Below, piece after piece: positions 44,618 through 53,151 of a stretch of DNA of 64,000 bases. Both the position numbers and the translations under genes were made by a program. Below the pieces are notes generated by a model. It was not told where the DNA came from. It did no database searches and was given only the letters and a program-made list of their open reading frames with translations. The stretch's first letter is position 1, and every line of letters begins with the position of its first letter. Where the stretch lies: the NCBI GenBank assembly GCA_026125665.1, contig JAHCKS010000013.1, positions 18,455 through 82,454 on the forward strand, in the 5' to 3' direction. This DNA is from Rubrivivax sp. (GTDB taxonomy: Bacteria > Pseudomonadota > Gammaproteobacteria > Burkholderiales > Burkholderiaceae_C).

Positions 44618-45286
44618 ATGGGAAGCGTGACCTTCGTGCGCCACGGGCAGGCCTCGTTCGGCGCGGCCGACTACGACCAGCTGAGCGACCTCGGCGCCCG
44701 CCAGTGTGCGGCGCTCGGCGCCTACTTCTCCGAACGCGGCCGCCGCTTCGACACCGTGCTCACCGGCACGCTGAGGCGCCACGCCCAGTCGCTGGAGGCG
44801 ATCGCGACCTCGCTGGCCGGGTTGCCGGCGGCGCGTGCCGTGCCGGCACTGAACGAGTACGACGCCGAGGCCCTGGTGCGTGCCGTGCGCGGCGCGGGGG
44901 AGGAGGGGCCGGTGGCATCGGCGCAGGGCGACCGGCGCGAACACTTCCGCCTGCTGCGCGACGCGCTGGCGCGCTGGATGGCCGGCGAGATCGTCGCCGC
45001 CGGCATGCCCGACTGGCCGGCCTTTCGCGACGGCGTGGCCGGCGTGCTGGACGGCCTGCGCAGCGCGGGCGACGTGCTCGTCGTCAGCAGCGGCGGGCCC
45101 ATTGCCACCGCCATCGCACACGTGCTGCAGGCGCCCCCGCAGGCGGTGGTGGCGCTGAACCTGCAGATGCGCAACAGCGCACTCACCGAGGTGACCTGCA
45201 CGCCCGCGCGGCACTGGCTCGTCAGCTTCAACGGCGTGCCGCACCTGGACCACCCGGAGCGTGCCGGGTGGATCACGTTCTCATGA
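44618..45286 (+). CDS. histidine phosphatase family protein (phosphoglycerate mutase-like)
   Basis: A 222-residue protein with the branch signature TFVRHGQASFG (catalytic His in RHG, about residue 8), the second Arg in LTGTLRRHAQS, the acid in NEYDAEAL and the second catalytic His region VVSSGGPIATAIAH. In the last motif the usual His-Gly is replaced by SGG, as in some members. Phosphate-ester hydrolysis is expected; the substrate is unknown. The ATG at 44618 is chosen; a GTG at 44564 would add 18 residues. It follows the TetR gene by 67 bp. Confidence 0.82.
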   Translation: MGSVTFVRHGQASFGAADYDQLSDLGARQCAALGAYFSERGRRFDTVLTGTLRRHAQSLEAIATSLAGLPAARAVPALNEYDAEALVRAVRGAGEEGPVASAQGDRREHFRLLRDALARWMAGEIVAAGMPDWPAFRDGVAGVLDGLRSAGDVLVVSSGGPIATAIAHVLQAPPQAVVALNLQMRNSALTEVTCTPARHWLVSFNGVPHLDHPERAGWITFS

Positions 45287-45401
45287 CGGGCGGCTGAGCC
45301 CGGCGGCGCCCCTCGCGGGGGACGGGCCGCCCCACCGCGAAGCAGTCCGAGGACTGTTCCCGGCTGCAACGACCGAAGGCTGCTTCGGGAATCAGAGGGG
45401 G

Positions 45402-45902
45402 TCAGAGGGGCGGGATTCGCAGCATCTGCCCCGGATAGATCTTGTCCGGGTGCGTGAGCATCGGCTTGTTGGCCTCGAAGATGACCGGGTACTTGTTGGG
45501 GTCGCCGTAGAACTTCTTGGCGATCTTGCTGAGGTTGTCGCCGCTGACGACGGTGTGCCACTGCGCCTCGGGTTCGGGCTTGGCCACCGTGAGCATGTCG
45601 TTGACGGCGGCGACGCCGGCGACGTTGCCGCAGCACAGCAGCACCTTCTCCTTGGTGGGCTGGTCGGGCATCACGCCGTCGGCGGTGACGGTGGAGGTGG
45701 CGGCGTCGAAGGTGACATTGAGCCCGTCCGTGGGCAGGCCCTGCGCGCGCACGTACTGGATGATCGCGTCGCCGGCCGCCTTGCTCAGCGCGGCCACGTT
45801 CTCGGGCGTCGGCCTGGAGGCCGCCGCTTCCTGCGCCGCCTTGGCTTCACCCTTGCCGAAGAGCTTTTCCCCGGCTTCCTTGAAGAACGACATCAGACCC
45901 AT
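45402..45902 (-). CDS. BON-LysM protein, YgaU/Kbp-like
   Basis: A 166-residue protein with a short amphipathic N-terminus (MGLMSFFKEAGEKLFGKGEA), a BON domain (about 35-105; GLNVTFDAATSTVTADG) and a C-terminal LysM domain (about 113-163; WHTVVSGDNLSKIAKKFYGD ... IYPGQMLRIPPL). This is the architecture of E. coli YgaU/Kbp, a cytoplasmic potassium-binding protein, and not of a secreted wall hydrolase, as no signal peptide is seen. AGGAGAG upstream fixes the ATG at 45902. Convergent with the phosphatase gene. Confidence 0.87.
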   Translation of the reverse strand: MGLMSFFKEAGEKLFGKGEAKAAQEAAASRPTPENVAALSKAAGDAIIQYVRAQGLPTDGLNVTFDAATSTVTADGVMPDQPTKEKVLLCCGNVAGVAAVNDMLTVAKPEPEAQWHTVVSGDNLSKIAKKFYGDPNKYPVIFEANKPMLTHPDKIYPGQMLRIPPL

Positions 45903-46017
45903 GGGCTCTCTCCTGGTTGGTCCGGACCTCCGCGGCCCGCGGGGGCATCCTACCCCCGTGCCGTGACGGCCCGACCCGTGCCCTGGCATGGGCGCAGGCC
46001 GGGCGCCTTGCTCGATC

Positions 46018-46686
46018 TCAACCCTTGTGCGCGTGGTCGTGCGAGGGGCCGTGCCCGTGCGAGTGACCGTGGTCATGCGAGTGACCGTGGTCATGCGAGT
46101 GACCGTGGTCGTGCGAGTGACCGTGGTCATGCGAGTGACCGTGGTCGTGCGGGTGACCGTGGTCGTGCGCGCGGCCGTGTTCATGCGCGTGGCCGTGCTC
46201 ATGCGCATGGCCGTGGTGATGGGCGTGCCCAGGGGCTTCGTAGGCGCCGGCTTCGGGCTCGAAGGCCGCGCGCTCCTCGCTGACGATCAGGTGCATGCGC
46301 CGCAGCAGCTCGGCCAGCACGTGGTCGGGCTCGAGCTTCAGGTGGTCGGGTTTGAGTTCCACCGCGACGTGCCGGTTGCCCAGGTGGTAGGCGGCGCGCA
46401 GGAGGTCGGATGGCGTGCCATGTTCGGTGCAGTGGCGCACCACCAGCACCGGCTGCGGTGCCGCTTCGACGCGTACCAGGCTGCCGTCCTCGGCCACGAG
46501 CACGTCGCCGCCGCGCATCACGGTGCCCCGCGCCAGGAAGATGCCGAGGGCCCGGCCGGTGGAGTCGGTGGCCTCCAGGCGGCTCTTCTGCCGCAGGTCC
46601 CAGTCGAGCGACACCGTGCTCGCGCGCTTGAGCAGCGCCGCGGCGAGCCCCCGGCCGCCCGGGATCAGCTTGTTGATCGTCAGCAT
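46018..46686 (-). CDS. ureE: urease accessory protein UreE with expanded His-rich tail
   Basis: Nickel metallochaperone for urease maturation, 222 residues. The N-terminal domain ([19 protein letters not shown]) and peptide-binding/nickel domain ([42 protein letters not shown] with the Cys and His residues of the dimer nickel site) are complete to about residue 150. The last 70 residues are a run of [16 protein letters not shown] repeats encoded by an 18-bp tandem repeat. No other urease gene is in the window. It is divergent from urtA, the urea transporter operon, so it belongs to urea nitrogen assimilation. Confidence 0.9.
   Translation of the reverse strand: MLTINKLIPGGRGLAAALLKRASTVSLDWDLRQKSRLEATDSTGRALGIFLARGTVMRGGDVLVAEDGSLVRVEAAPQPVLVVRHCTEHGTPSDLLRAAYHLGNRHVAVELKPDHLKLEPDHVLAELLRRMHLIVSEERAAFEPEAGAYEAPGHAHHHGHAHEHGHAHEHGRAHDHGHPHDHGHSHDHGHSHDHGHSHDHGHSHDHGHSHGHGPSHDHAHKG
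46063..46224. repeat. 18-bp tandem repeat encoding the UreE His tail
   Basis: About nine consecutive 18-bp units (GTGACCGTGGTCATGCGA and variants) with units at 46063, 46081, 46099, 46117, 46135, 46153, 46171, 46189 and 46207. The period is a multiple of three, so copy-number change would lengthen or shorten the His-rich tail in frame. Confidence 0.9.
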
Positions 46687-46940
46687 CGGAGCAGTGTAGC
46701 CAACGCGCCGCGACGGATCGGCGCGCCCGGCCGCGCATCGAGTTGGGATGCTGGCTGCACCGATCATGCACTTGCCGATCGGGGTGGCGCACGAACGGTG
46801 CGGCGCCGCGCCTTCTTGGCGCTGCCGTCGCGCACCGTGCCGGGCCCCGGACGGCGTCGACCTGGTGCGCCGCGCCCGAGGTCGGGCGGCGCGGCGCGGC
46901 ACGGGGCGGCCGGTGCCGGCGGACGCCGGGCGGCCCCCGC
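46687..46940. other. upstream part of the ureE/urtA divergent region
   Basis: The 368-bp region between the two start codons holds the sigma-54 promoter (46941-46956). The remaining upstream part shows GCAC...GTGC motifs, for example CGCAC-N5-GTGCG near 46788-46802. None has the spacing expected of a standard NtrC site, so no enhancer is called. Confidence 0.35.
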
Positions 46941-46956
46941 TGGCACATCGCTTGCA
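46941..46956 (+). promoter_or_regulatory. sigma-54 (RpoN) promoter of urtABCDE
   Basis: TGGCACATCGCTTGCA matches the -24/-12 consensus TGGCACR-N4-TTGCW exactly, with the invariant GG and GC correctly spaced. It lies about 100 bp upstream of urtA. Sigma-54 control agrees with known NtrC-dependent regulation of urea uptake. Confidence 0.8.
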
Positions 46957-47054
46957 CTGCGAAGCGGGCTTGTCCGGCGGGCGGCGATGACCGCCGCCCG
47001 ATCCTTCGTCCCCGCGTCGCTGAAGACCGATCCCCTCCTGGAGGAACCTGACCC

Positions 47055-48332
47055 ATGAAACGTCGTGATCTGCTCGCCACCGTGCCCGCCGGCATGGCGG
47101 CCGTCGCCGCGCCCGCGCTGCTCTCGACCGCCGCCCACGCGCAAGCCGGGCCGATCAAGATCGGCGTGCTGCACTCGCTGTCGGGCACGATGGCGATCTC
47201 CGAGACGGTGCTCAAGGACACGGTGCTGATGGCCGTGGACGAGCTCAACGCCAAGGGCGGCCTGCTCGGCCGCAAGATCGAGGCGGTGGTCGTCGACCCG
47301 GCCAGCAACTGGCCGCTCTTCGCCGAGAAGGCGCGCCAGCTCATCAGCCAGGACAAGGTGGCGGCCGTCTTCGGCTGCTGGACGAGCGTCAGCCGCAAGA
47401 GCGTGCTGCCGGTGTTCGAGCAGCTCAACAGCCTGCTCTTCTACCCCGTGCAGTACGAGGGCGAGGAGCTCAGCAAGAACGTCTTCTACACCGGTGCGGC
47501 GCCGAACCAGCAGGCCATCCCCGCCGTCGAGTACCTGATGAGCAAGGACGGCGGCGAAGCCAAGCGCTGGGTGCTGCTGGGCACCGACTACGTGTACCCG
47601 CGCACGACGAACAAGATCCTGCGCGCCTTCCTGAAGAGCAAGGGCGTGGCCGAGGCCGACATCATGGAGGAGTACACCCCCTTCGGCCATGCCGACTACC
47701 AGACCATCATCGCCAAGATCAAGAAGTTCGCCGGCGAGGGCAAGCGCACCGCCGTCGTCTCCACCATCAACGGCGACAGCAATGTGCCGTTCTACAAGGA
47801 GCTGGGCAACCAGGGCCTCAAGGCCACCGACGTGCCGGTGGTGGCGTTCTCGGTCGGCGAGGAAGAGCTGCGCGGCGTGGACACCAAGCCGCTGGTGGGC
47901 CACCTCGCGGCGTGGAACTACTTCATGAGCCTGAAGAACCCGTCCAACGACGAGTTCGTCAAGAAATGGACGGCCTACGCCAAGGCCAAGGGGCTGCCCG
48001 GCCACAAGGACAAGCCGATCACCAACGACCCGATGGAAGCCACCTACATCGGGTTCAACATGTGGGCGCAGGCGGTGGCCAAGGCGAAGAGCGTCGAGAC
48101 CGACAAGGTCATCGCCGCGATGGCCGGCCAGACCTTCAAGGCCCCCTCGGGCATCACGAGCAAGATGGACGAGAAGAACCATCACCTGCACAAGAGCGTG
48201 TTCATCGGCGAGGTGCAGGCCGACGGGCAGTTCAAGGTGGTGTGGAAGACCCCGGGCCCGGTGAAGGCCAACCCGTGGAGTCCGTTCATCCCCGAGAACA
48301 AGGGCAAGAAGGACGAGCCGGTGAAGGCTTGA
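47055..48332 (+). CDS. urtA: urea ABC transporter substrate-binding protein UrtA
   Basis: A 425-residue periplasmic urea-binding protein. The signal peptide (about 1-32; [13 protein letters not shown] with a twin-arginine-like start, ending AAHAQA) is followed by [20 protein letters not shown], the hallmark of UrtA. Also present are [34 protein letters not shown] and [16 protein letters not shown]. Length and motifs separate it from general Liv-type proteins. First gene of urtABCDE, behind a sigma-54 promoter; a hairpin and a dispersed repeat follow before urtB. Confidence 0.95.
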   Translation: MKRRDLLATVPAGMAAVAAPALLSTAAHAQAGPIKIGVLHSLSGTMAISETVLKDTVLMAVDELNAKGGLLGRKIEAVVVDPASNWPLFAEKARQLISQDKVAAVFGCWTSVSRKSVLPVFEQLNSLLFYPVQYEGEELSKNVFYTGAAPNQQAIPAVEYLMSKDGGEAKRWVLLGTDYVYPRTTNKILRAFLKSKGVAEADIMEEYTPFGHADYQTIIAKIKKFAGEGKRTAVVSTINGDSNVPFYKELGNQGLKATDVPVVAFSVGEEELRGVDTKPLVGHLAAWNYFMSLKNPSNDEFVKKWTAYAKAKGLPGHKDKPITNDPMEATYIGFNMWAQAVAKAKSVETDKVIAAMAGQTFKAPSGITSKMDEKNHHLHKSVFIGEVQADGQFKVVWKTPGPVKANPWSPFIPENKGKKDEPVKA

Positions 48333-48365
48333 CCTCCCGAAGCGGCCTGGCGGCCCTCGCAGCCA

Positions 48366-48388
48366 TGAACAGTCCCCCGGACTGTTCA
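48366..48388 (+). terminator. intercistronic hairpin between urtA and urtB
   Basis: TGAACAGTCC-CCC-GGACTGTTCA forms a perfect 10-bp stem with a 3-nt loop, 34 bp after the urtA stop. It has no T-run. It probably stabilises the urtA message or attenuates read-through so that more binding protein than permease is made. Confidence 0.6.
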
Positions 48389-48404
48389 CGGTGAGGCTGC
48401 TCGG

Positions 48405-48452
48405 CCCCCCAGGGGGCAACGCCAGCGGACCGGCAAGGCCGGATCCGCGGCG
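48405..48452. repeat. 48-bp dispersed repeat (family 2), direct copy
   Basis: Starts CCCCCCAGGGGGCAACGCCA and matches the inverted copy at 35380-35427 at 47 of 48 bases. Both copies lie immediately downstream of an ABC transporter binding-protein gene. Confidence 0.8.
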
Positions 48453-48494
48453 TTCGCTTGGCCGGCAGGTCTCGGTCCATCTTCGGAGTCTTCG

Positions 48495-50096
48495 ATGTTT
48501 CCTCGGGTGAGCTGGCGGGCGCTGCTCGCCGGCATGTTGCTGGCCGTCGGCCTCGTCACCGCGCAGCGTGCGCTGGCGCTGACGCCCGAGGAGGCCGGGG
48601 CCATCGCCGCCGGTGACAGCGACGCGCGCATCGCCGCGCTGGCGCAGGCCGTGGGCCGCGCCGACGCGGCGCTGGTGCCCTTCCTGCAGGCGCTGCTGGC
48701 CGACGAGGTGAAGGTGGCCGGCGGCCGCGCGTTCGTCGTGCAAGGCGACAAGGTCACGCTCGCCGGCAGCGGGCTCGCTGCGCCGCTGCCCGAAGGGGCC
48801 GAGGACGTCATCAACAACAACCGCATGCGCCGCGAGCTGGAGTCGGCGCTGGCGTCGCTGGCGCTGCTGTCGACCGAGCGCGCCAAGCGCGCCGCCGCGG
48901 TGGCCGAGCTGAAGAGCGCACCGGCCGACCCGGCGAAGCTGCCGGTGCTGGAACGCGCCTTCGAGGACGAGACGGACGCCACGTTGAAGGCCGAGCTCGG
49001 CCGCATCGTGGCGGCGGCGTCGATCGCCGCGCCCGAGAAGGCGCGCCGGCTCGCGGCGGCCAAGGCGCTGGCCGCGAGCGGCGAGCCGGTGACGCGCGCG
49101 CTGCTGAGCGAGCGCCTGGGCAAGGAATCCGACCCCGAGGTGAAGGCCGCGGTCGCCGCGGCGCTGGACGCGGTGGAGTCGCGGCTGGCATGGGGCGAGC
49201 GGCTCGGCGTGCTCTTCTCCGGCGTGAGCCTCGGCTCGATCCTGATGCTGGTGGCGCTCGGCCTGGCGGTCACCTACGGCCTGATGGGCGTCATCAACAT
49301 GGCGCACGGCGAGCTGATGATGATCGGCGCCTACGCCACCTACGTCGTGCAGAACCTGTTCCGCACGCATGCGCCGGGGGCCTTCGAGGCCTACCTGGTG
49401 GTGGCGATTCCGGTGTCGTTCCTCGTCGCCGCGGCGGTGGGTGCGCTGCTCGAGCGCACGGTGATCCACTGGCTCTACGGCCGGCCGCTCGAGACGCTGC
49501 TGGCCACCTGGGGCATCAGCCTCATCCTGATGCAGACGGTGCGCACCGTCTTCGGCGCGCAGAACGTGGCGGTGGAGAACCCAGGGTGGCTCTCGGGCGG
49601 CATCGCCGTGCTGCCCAACCTGGTGCTGCCCTACAACCGCATCGCCATCATCGTCTTCGCCGCGCTCGTGCTGGCCGGCATGGCGCTGCTCATCGCGCGC
49701 ACGCGGCTGGGCCTGTTCGTGCGCGGCGTGACGCAGAACCGCCGCATGGCCGCCTGCGTCGGCGTGCCCACGGCGCGCGTGGACACCTACGCCTTCGCGC
49801 TGGGCGCGGGCATCGCCGGGCTTGCCGGCTGCGCGCTCTCGCAGCTGGGCAACGTCGGGCCGGATCTCGGGCAGAGCTACATCGTCGACTCGTTCATGGT
49901 CGTCGTTCTCGGCGGCGTCGGCCAGCTGGCGGGCACGGTGTACGCGGGCCTCGGGCTGGGCATCGTCAACAAGCTGCTCGAGGGCTGGCAGGGAGCGGTG
50001 CTGGCGAAGATCATGGTGCTGCTGCTCATCGTCGCCTTCATCCAGAAGCGGCCGCAGGGCATCTTCGCGCTGAAGGGACGGAGCGCCGAGGCATGA
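48495..50096 (+). CDS. urtB: urea ABC transporter permease UrtB
   Basis: A 533-residue LivH-like permease. As in other UrtB proteins it carries a signal peptide (ending ALALTPEEAG region) and a roughly 200-residue periplasmic helical domain (Ala/Glu/Lys-rich, about 25-225). The membrane part has about eight spans: GVSLGSILMLVALGLAVTYG, MGVINMAHGELMMIGAYATY, GRPLETLLATWGISLILMQT, and RTRLGLFVRGVTQNRRMAA as the EAA-like loop. Stop overlaps the urtC start (ATGA). Confidence 0.95.
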   Translation: MFPRVSWRALLAGMLLAVGLVTAQRALALTPEEAGAIAAGDSDARIAALAQAVGRADAALVPFLQALLADEVKVAGGRAFVVQGDKVTLAGSGLAAPLPEGAEDVINNNRMRRELESALASLALLSTERAKRAAAVAELKSAPADPAKLPVLERAFEDETDATLKAELGRIVAAASIAAPEKARRLAAAKALAASGEPVTRALLSERLGKESDPEVKAAVAAALDAVESRLAWGERLGVLFSGVSLGSILMLVALGLAVTYGLMGVINMAHGELMMIGAYATYVVQNLFRTHAPGAFEAYLVVAIPVSFLVAAAVGALLERTVIHWLYGRPLETLLATWGISLILMQTVRTVFGAQNVAVENPGWLSGGIAVLPNLVLPYNRIAIIVFAALVLAGMALLIARTRLGLFVRGVTQNRRMAACVGVPTARVDTYAFALGAGIAGLAGCALSQLGNVGPDLGQSYIVDSFMVVVLGGVGQLAGTVYAGLGLGIVNKLLEGWQGAVLAKIMVLLLIVAFIQKRPQGIFALKGRSAEA

Positions 50097-51295
50097 ACCT
50101 GCCGGCCCCGCCAGCCGCCGTTGCGGCCCCGCCCGCGCTGCAGATCGCGCGCCCGGCGCTGCTCTCGCCGCGCGCCTGGGGCGCCGTGGCGGTGGCGGTG
50201 CTGGTGCTCGTCGTCGGCGTGCCGGTGCTGCACCTGGCGTTCCCGCAGGGGCACGCGCTGCACCTCTCCGCGTACTACGTGAGCCTCGTCGGCAAGATCC
50301 TCTGCTACGCCATCTGCGCGCTGGCGATGGACCTCATCTGGGGCTACGCCGGCATCCTCTCGCTCGGGCACGGCCTGTTCTTCGCGCTCGGCGGCTACGC
50401 GATGGGCATGTACCTGATGCGCCAGATCGGCAGCGACGGCCAGTACCGCCTGCCGATGCCCGACTTCATGGTCTTCCTGAACTGGAAGGAGTTCCCGTGG
50501 CACTGGGCGGTGAGCGACAGCTTCGTCGCGCAGGCGCTGCTCGTCGTGCTCGTGCCGGGGCTGCTGGCCTTCGTGTTCGGCTTCTTCGCCTTCCGTTCGC
50601 GCATCAAGGGCGTGTACTTCTCGATCATCACGCAGGCGCTGACCTTCGCCGCGATGCTGCTGTTCTTCCGCAACGAGACCGGCTTCGGCGGCAACAACGG
50701 CTTCACCGACTTCAAGCGCGTGCTGGACATCCCGCTGAACACGCCGCAGATGCGGGTCGTGCTGTGCGTGCTGTCGGGGCTCGTGCTGATCGGCTTCTTC
50801 CTGATGGGCCGCGCGCTGGTGCAAAGCCGCTTCGGCCGCGTGCTGCAGGCCATCCGCGACGCCGAGAGCCGCGTCATGTTCACCGGCTACGACCCGGTGG
50901 CCTACAAGCTGGCGATCTGGACGCTCTCGGCGGTGATGTGCGGCGTGGCCGGGGCGCTGTACGTGCCGCAGGTGGGCATCATCAACCCGAGCGAGATGAG
51001 TCCCGCGGCGAGCATCGAGATCGCCATCTGGGCCGCGGTGGGCGGGCGCGGCACGCTGGTCGGGCCGATCGTCGGCGCCTTCTTCGTCAACGGCGCGAAG
51101 AGCTGGTTCACGGCCGCGGCGCCCGAGGTGTGGCTGTTCTTCCTCGGCGCGCTGTTCATCGCCGTGACGCTGTTTCTGCCGCGCGGGCTGGTGGGGCTGT
51201 GGGAGCTGGCGATGCGCTGGCGCAGTGCTGCCGGCAGGTCCGGCGACCCGGCCGGGTCCGCACCGGCGAAGCCGGCGAAGGGACGGGCGGCATGA
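50093..51295 (+). CDS. urtC: urea ABC transporter permease UrtC
   Basis: A 400-residue LivM-like permease with about ten spans. Family motifs: ICALAMDLIWGYAGILSLGH, FFALGGYAMGMYLMRQIG, TGFGGNNGFTDFK, and the loop SRFGRVLQAIRDAESRVMFTG, then NPSEMSPAASIEIAIWAAVG. The C-terminal 25 residues are Ala/Gly/Lys/Pro-rich low complexity. It overlaps urtB and urtD by 4 bp each, so translation is coupled. Confidence 0.95.
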   Translation: MNLPAPPAAVAAPPALQIARPALLSPRAWGAVAVAVLVLVVGVPVLHLAFPQGHALHLSAYYVSLVGKILCYAICALAMDLIWGYAGILSLGHGLFFALGGYAMGMYLMRQIGSDGQYRLPMPDFMVFLNWKEFPWHWAVSDSFVAQALLVVLVPGLLAFVFGFFAFRSRIKGVYFSIITQALTFAAMLLFFRNETGFGGNNGFTDFKRVLDIPLNTPQMRVVLCVLSGLVLIGFFLMGRALVQSRFGRVLQAIRDAESRVMFTGYDPVAYKLAIWTLSAVMCGVAGALYVPQVGIINPSEMSPAASIEIAIWAAVGGRGTLVGPIVGAFFVNGAKSWFTAAAPEVWLFFLGALFIAVTLFLPRGLVGLWELAMRWRSAAGRSGDPAGSAPAKPAKGRAA

Positions 51296-52179
51296 CGCCC
51301 GACCTGATGCGCGAAGGCGCGGCCCGCCGCGCCGCCTACGAGGCACGCATGGCGGCGTTGCGCGCGGCCGGCCACCGGCGCCCGCGCGGCGGCTTCGGCC
51401 GCCCGCTGCAGCCGCTGGAGCCCGTGTTCACGCAGGGCGTGGCGCTCTATGTCGAGGAGGTCACCGTCAGCTTCGACGGCTTCAAGGCGCTCGATGCGCT
51501 GTCGCTCACCGTCGACGCGGGCGAGCTGCGCTGCATCATCGGCCCCAACGGCGCGGGCAAGACGACGATGATGGACTGCATCACCGGCAAGACGCGTCCG
51601 GACGGCGGCCGCATCACGTTCGGCAGCAACATCGACCTGCTGCGGCTCAACGAGACCGAGGTCGTCACGGCCGGCATCGGGCGCAAGTTCCAGAAGCCCA
51701 CCGTCTACGAGCGCCTCACGGTGCTGGACAACCTGGCGATGTCGCTCGCCGGAGCGCGCAGCGTGCGCGCCAGCCTGTTCGGCCACCGGAACGGCGCCGA
51801 GACGGCGCGGCTGGACGAGCTGCTGACGCTGATCGAGCTCAAGCCCGCGGCCTTCCGCGAGGCGGGCATGCTCAGCCACGGCCAGAAGCAGTGGCTCGAG
51901 ATCGGCATGCTGCTGGCGCAGGACCCCAAGCTGCTGCTGCTCGACGAACCCGTGGCCGGCATGACCGACGAGGAGACCGAGCGCACGGCCGAGCTCTTCC
52001 TCTCGCTCGAGGGGCAGCATTCGCTCGTCGTCGTCGAGCACGACATGAAGTTCGTCGCCACGCTGGCCGGCGCGCACCGCACGGTGACGGTGCTGCACGA
52101 AGGACGCGTGCTGGCCGAGGGCAGGCTCGCCGACGTGCAGGCCGACGAACGGGTCGTGGAGGTGTACCTTGGCCGCTGA
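51292..52179 (+). CDS. urtD: urea ABC transporter ATPase UrtD
   Basis: A 295-residue LivG-like ATP-binding subunit. A charged N-terminal extension of about 50 residues is followed by the ATPase: VEEVTVSFDGFKALDALSLT, Walker A GPNGAGKTT, IGRKFQKPTVYERLTVLDNL, signature LSHGQKQWLEIG, Walker B LLLLDEPVAGMTDEE and switch VEHDMKF. These are diagnostic of UrtD. ATGA overlap with urtC and an 11-bp overlap with urtE. Confidence 0.95.
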   Translation: MTPDLMREGAARRAAYEARMAALRAAGHRRPRGGFGRPLQPLEPVFTQGVALYVEEVTVSFDGFKALDALSLTVDAGELRCIIGPNGAGKTTMMDCITGKTRPDGGRITFGSNIDLLRLNETEVVTAGIGRKFQKPTVYERLTVLDNLAMSLAGARSVRASLFGHRNGAETARLDELLTLIELKPAAFREAGMLSHGQKQWLEIGMLLAQDPKLLLLDEPVAGMTDEETERTAELFLSLEGQHSLVVVEHDMKFVATLAGAHRTVTVLHEGRVLAEGRLADVQADERVVEVYLGR

Positions 52180-52987
52180 CGTCGCCCCCGCCGAAGCGGC
52201 CTGCGGCCGCCTCCCGCCAGGGGGCGCCGCCAGCGGACCGGCCGAGCCCGATCTGCGGCGGCCCCTTGGCCAAGGCGCGGTCGCATTGAGCGTTCACGGC
52301 CTCGACCAGTACTACGGCGGCTCGCACATCCTGCGCAACGTGTCGCTCGAGGCGCGCCGCGGCGAGGTCACCGTGGTGCTCGGCCGCAACGGCGTGGGCA
52401 AGACGACGCTGCTGAAGAGCCTGATGGGCGTGCTCGGCGTGAAGACCGGCCGCGTCGCGCTGCACGGCCGCGACATCACGCGCGAGCCGCCGTACGAGCG
52501 CGTGCGCGCGGGGCTGGCCTACGTGCCGCAGGGGCGCGAGATCTTCGGCCGCCTCACGGTGGAGGAGAACCTGCGCATGGGGCTGGCGACGCGGTCCGGC
52601 GGCACGCCCGTGCCGCCGGTGCTGTTCGAGCTGTTCCCGGTGCTCAGGCAGATGCTCAACCGCCGCGGCGGCGACCTCTCCGGCGGCCAGCAGCAGCAGC
52701 TCGCCATCGCGCGCGCGCTGGCGCCGGGGCCGAGCGTGCTGATGCTCGACGAGCCCACCGAGGGCATCCAGCCGAGCATCATCAAGGACATCGGCCGCAC
52801 GCTGGCGCGGCTGGCGAAGCAGGGCCTGGACGGCCAGCCGATGGCCATCGTGCTCGTCGAGCAGTACTACGACTTCGCCGAGGAGCTGGCCGACGCGTAC
52901 CTGGTGATGGAGCGCGGCGAGGTGGTGATGCGCGGTCGCGGCGCCGACATGGCGGCCGACGGGGTGAAGGCGCGGCTGGCGATCTGA
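52169..52987 (+). CDS. urtE: urea ABC transporter ATPase UrtE
   Basis: A 272-residue LivF-like ATPase: GLDQYYGGSHILRNVSLEA, Walker A GRNGVGKTT, YVPQGREIFGRLTVEENL, signature LSGGQQQQLAIARAL and Walker B LMLDEPTEGIQPS. The usual homologue starts just before the first of these. Here there is no ATG or GTG; in-frame TTG codons exist at 52169 (given, overlapping urtD) and 52286. The extra 39 residues between them are encoded by sequence resembling the family 2 dispersed repeat (about 52199-52270), so the first part of the protein may be repeat-derived or untranslated. Confidence 0.92.
   Translation: MAADVAPAEAACGRLPPGGAASGPAEPDLRRPLGQGAVALSVHGLDQYYGGSHILRNVSLEARRGEVTVVLGRNGVGKTTLLKSLMGVLGVKTGRVALHGRDITREPPYERVRAGLAYVPQGREIFGRLTVEENLRMGLATRSGGTPVPPVLFELFPVLRQMLNRRGGDLSGGQQQQLAIARALAPGPSVLMLDEPTEGIQPSIIKDIGRTLARLAKQGLDGQPMAIVLVEQYYDFAEELADAYLVMERGEVVMRGRGADMAADGVKARLAI
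52199..52270. repeat. diverged family 2 repeat inside the 5' end of urtE
   Basis: Contains the same ordered elements as the other copies (a GGGGGC-rich start, GCCAGCGGACCGGC, then GCGGCG) but with several differences. It lies in the open frame before the conserved UrtE sequence. Confidence 0.5.
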
Positions 52988-53151
52988 GCGGCGGCCCGTG
53001 GGCAGGCCGTCCGGCGCCCCGCGGCGGCTGTTGTCCGGCACCCACGGTGCAACGCCTTGTCACCGGCGCGAAGGTGGGCCGGTGCGCCACCGGGCGCGGC
53101 GCGCGCCGAGAATGGCAGCAGGCCGGCGCGTCGCGCGGCCAAGGGGAAGCC

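Noticed and set aside
45402-46208. Long minus-strand frame starting [17 protein letters not shown] over the ureE repeats and joining the LysM gene
   Set aside because: The first part is an alternative frame of the 18-bp ureE repeats. The LysM/BON gene has its own start and Shine-Dalgarno at 45902.
46063-46224. Regularly spaced repeats resembling a CRISPR array
   Set aside because: The units are contiguous 18-mers without spacers, lie in the ureE coding frame and encode its His tail; no cas genes are present.
46687-46940. NtrC enhancer site from GCAC/GTGC motifs
   Set aside because: The best inverted pair (CGCAC-N5-GTGCG near 46788) has shorter spacing than standard NtrC sites, so it is not called.
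46018-52987. Complete urease operon
   Set aside because: Only ureE and the urea transporter genes are present; no ureA, ureB, ureC, ureD, ureF or ureG sequence was recognised in the window.
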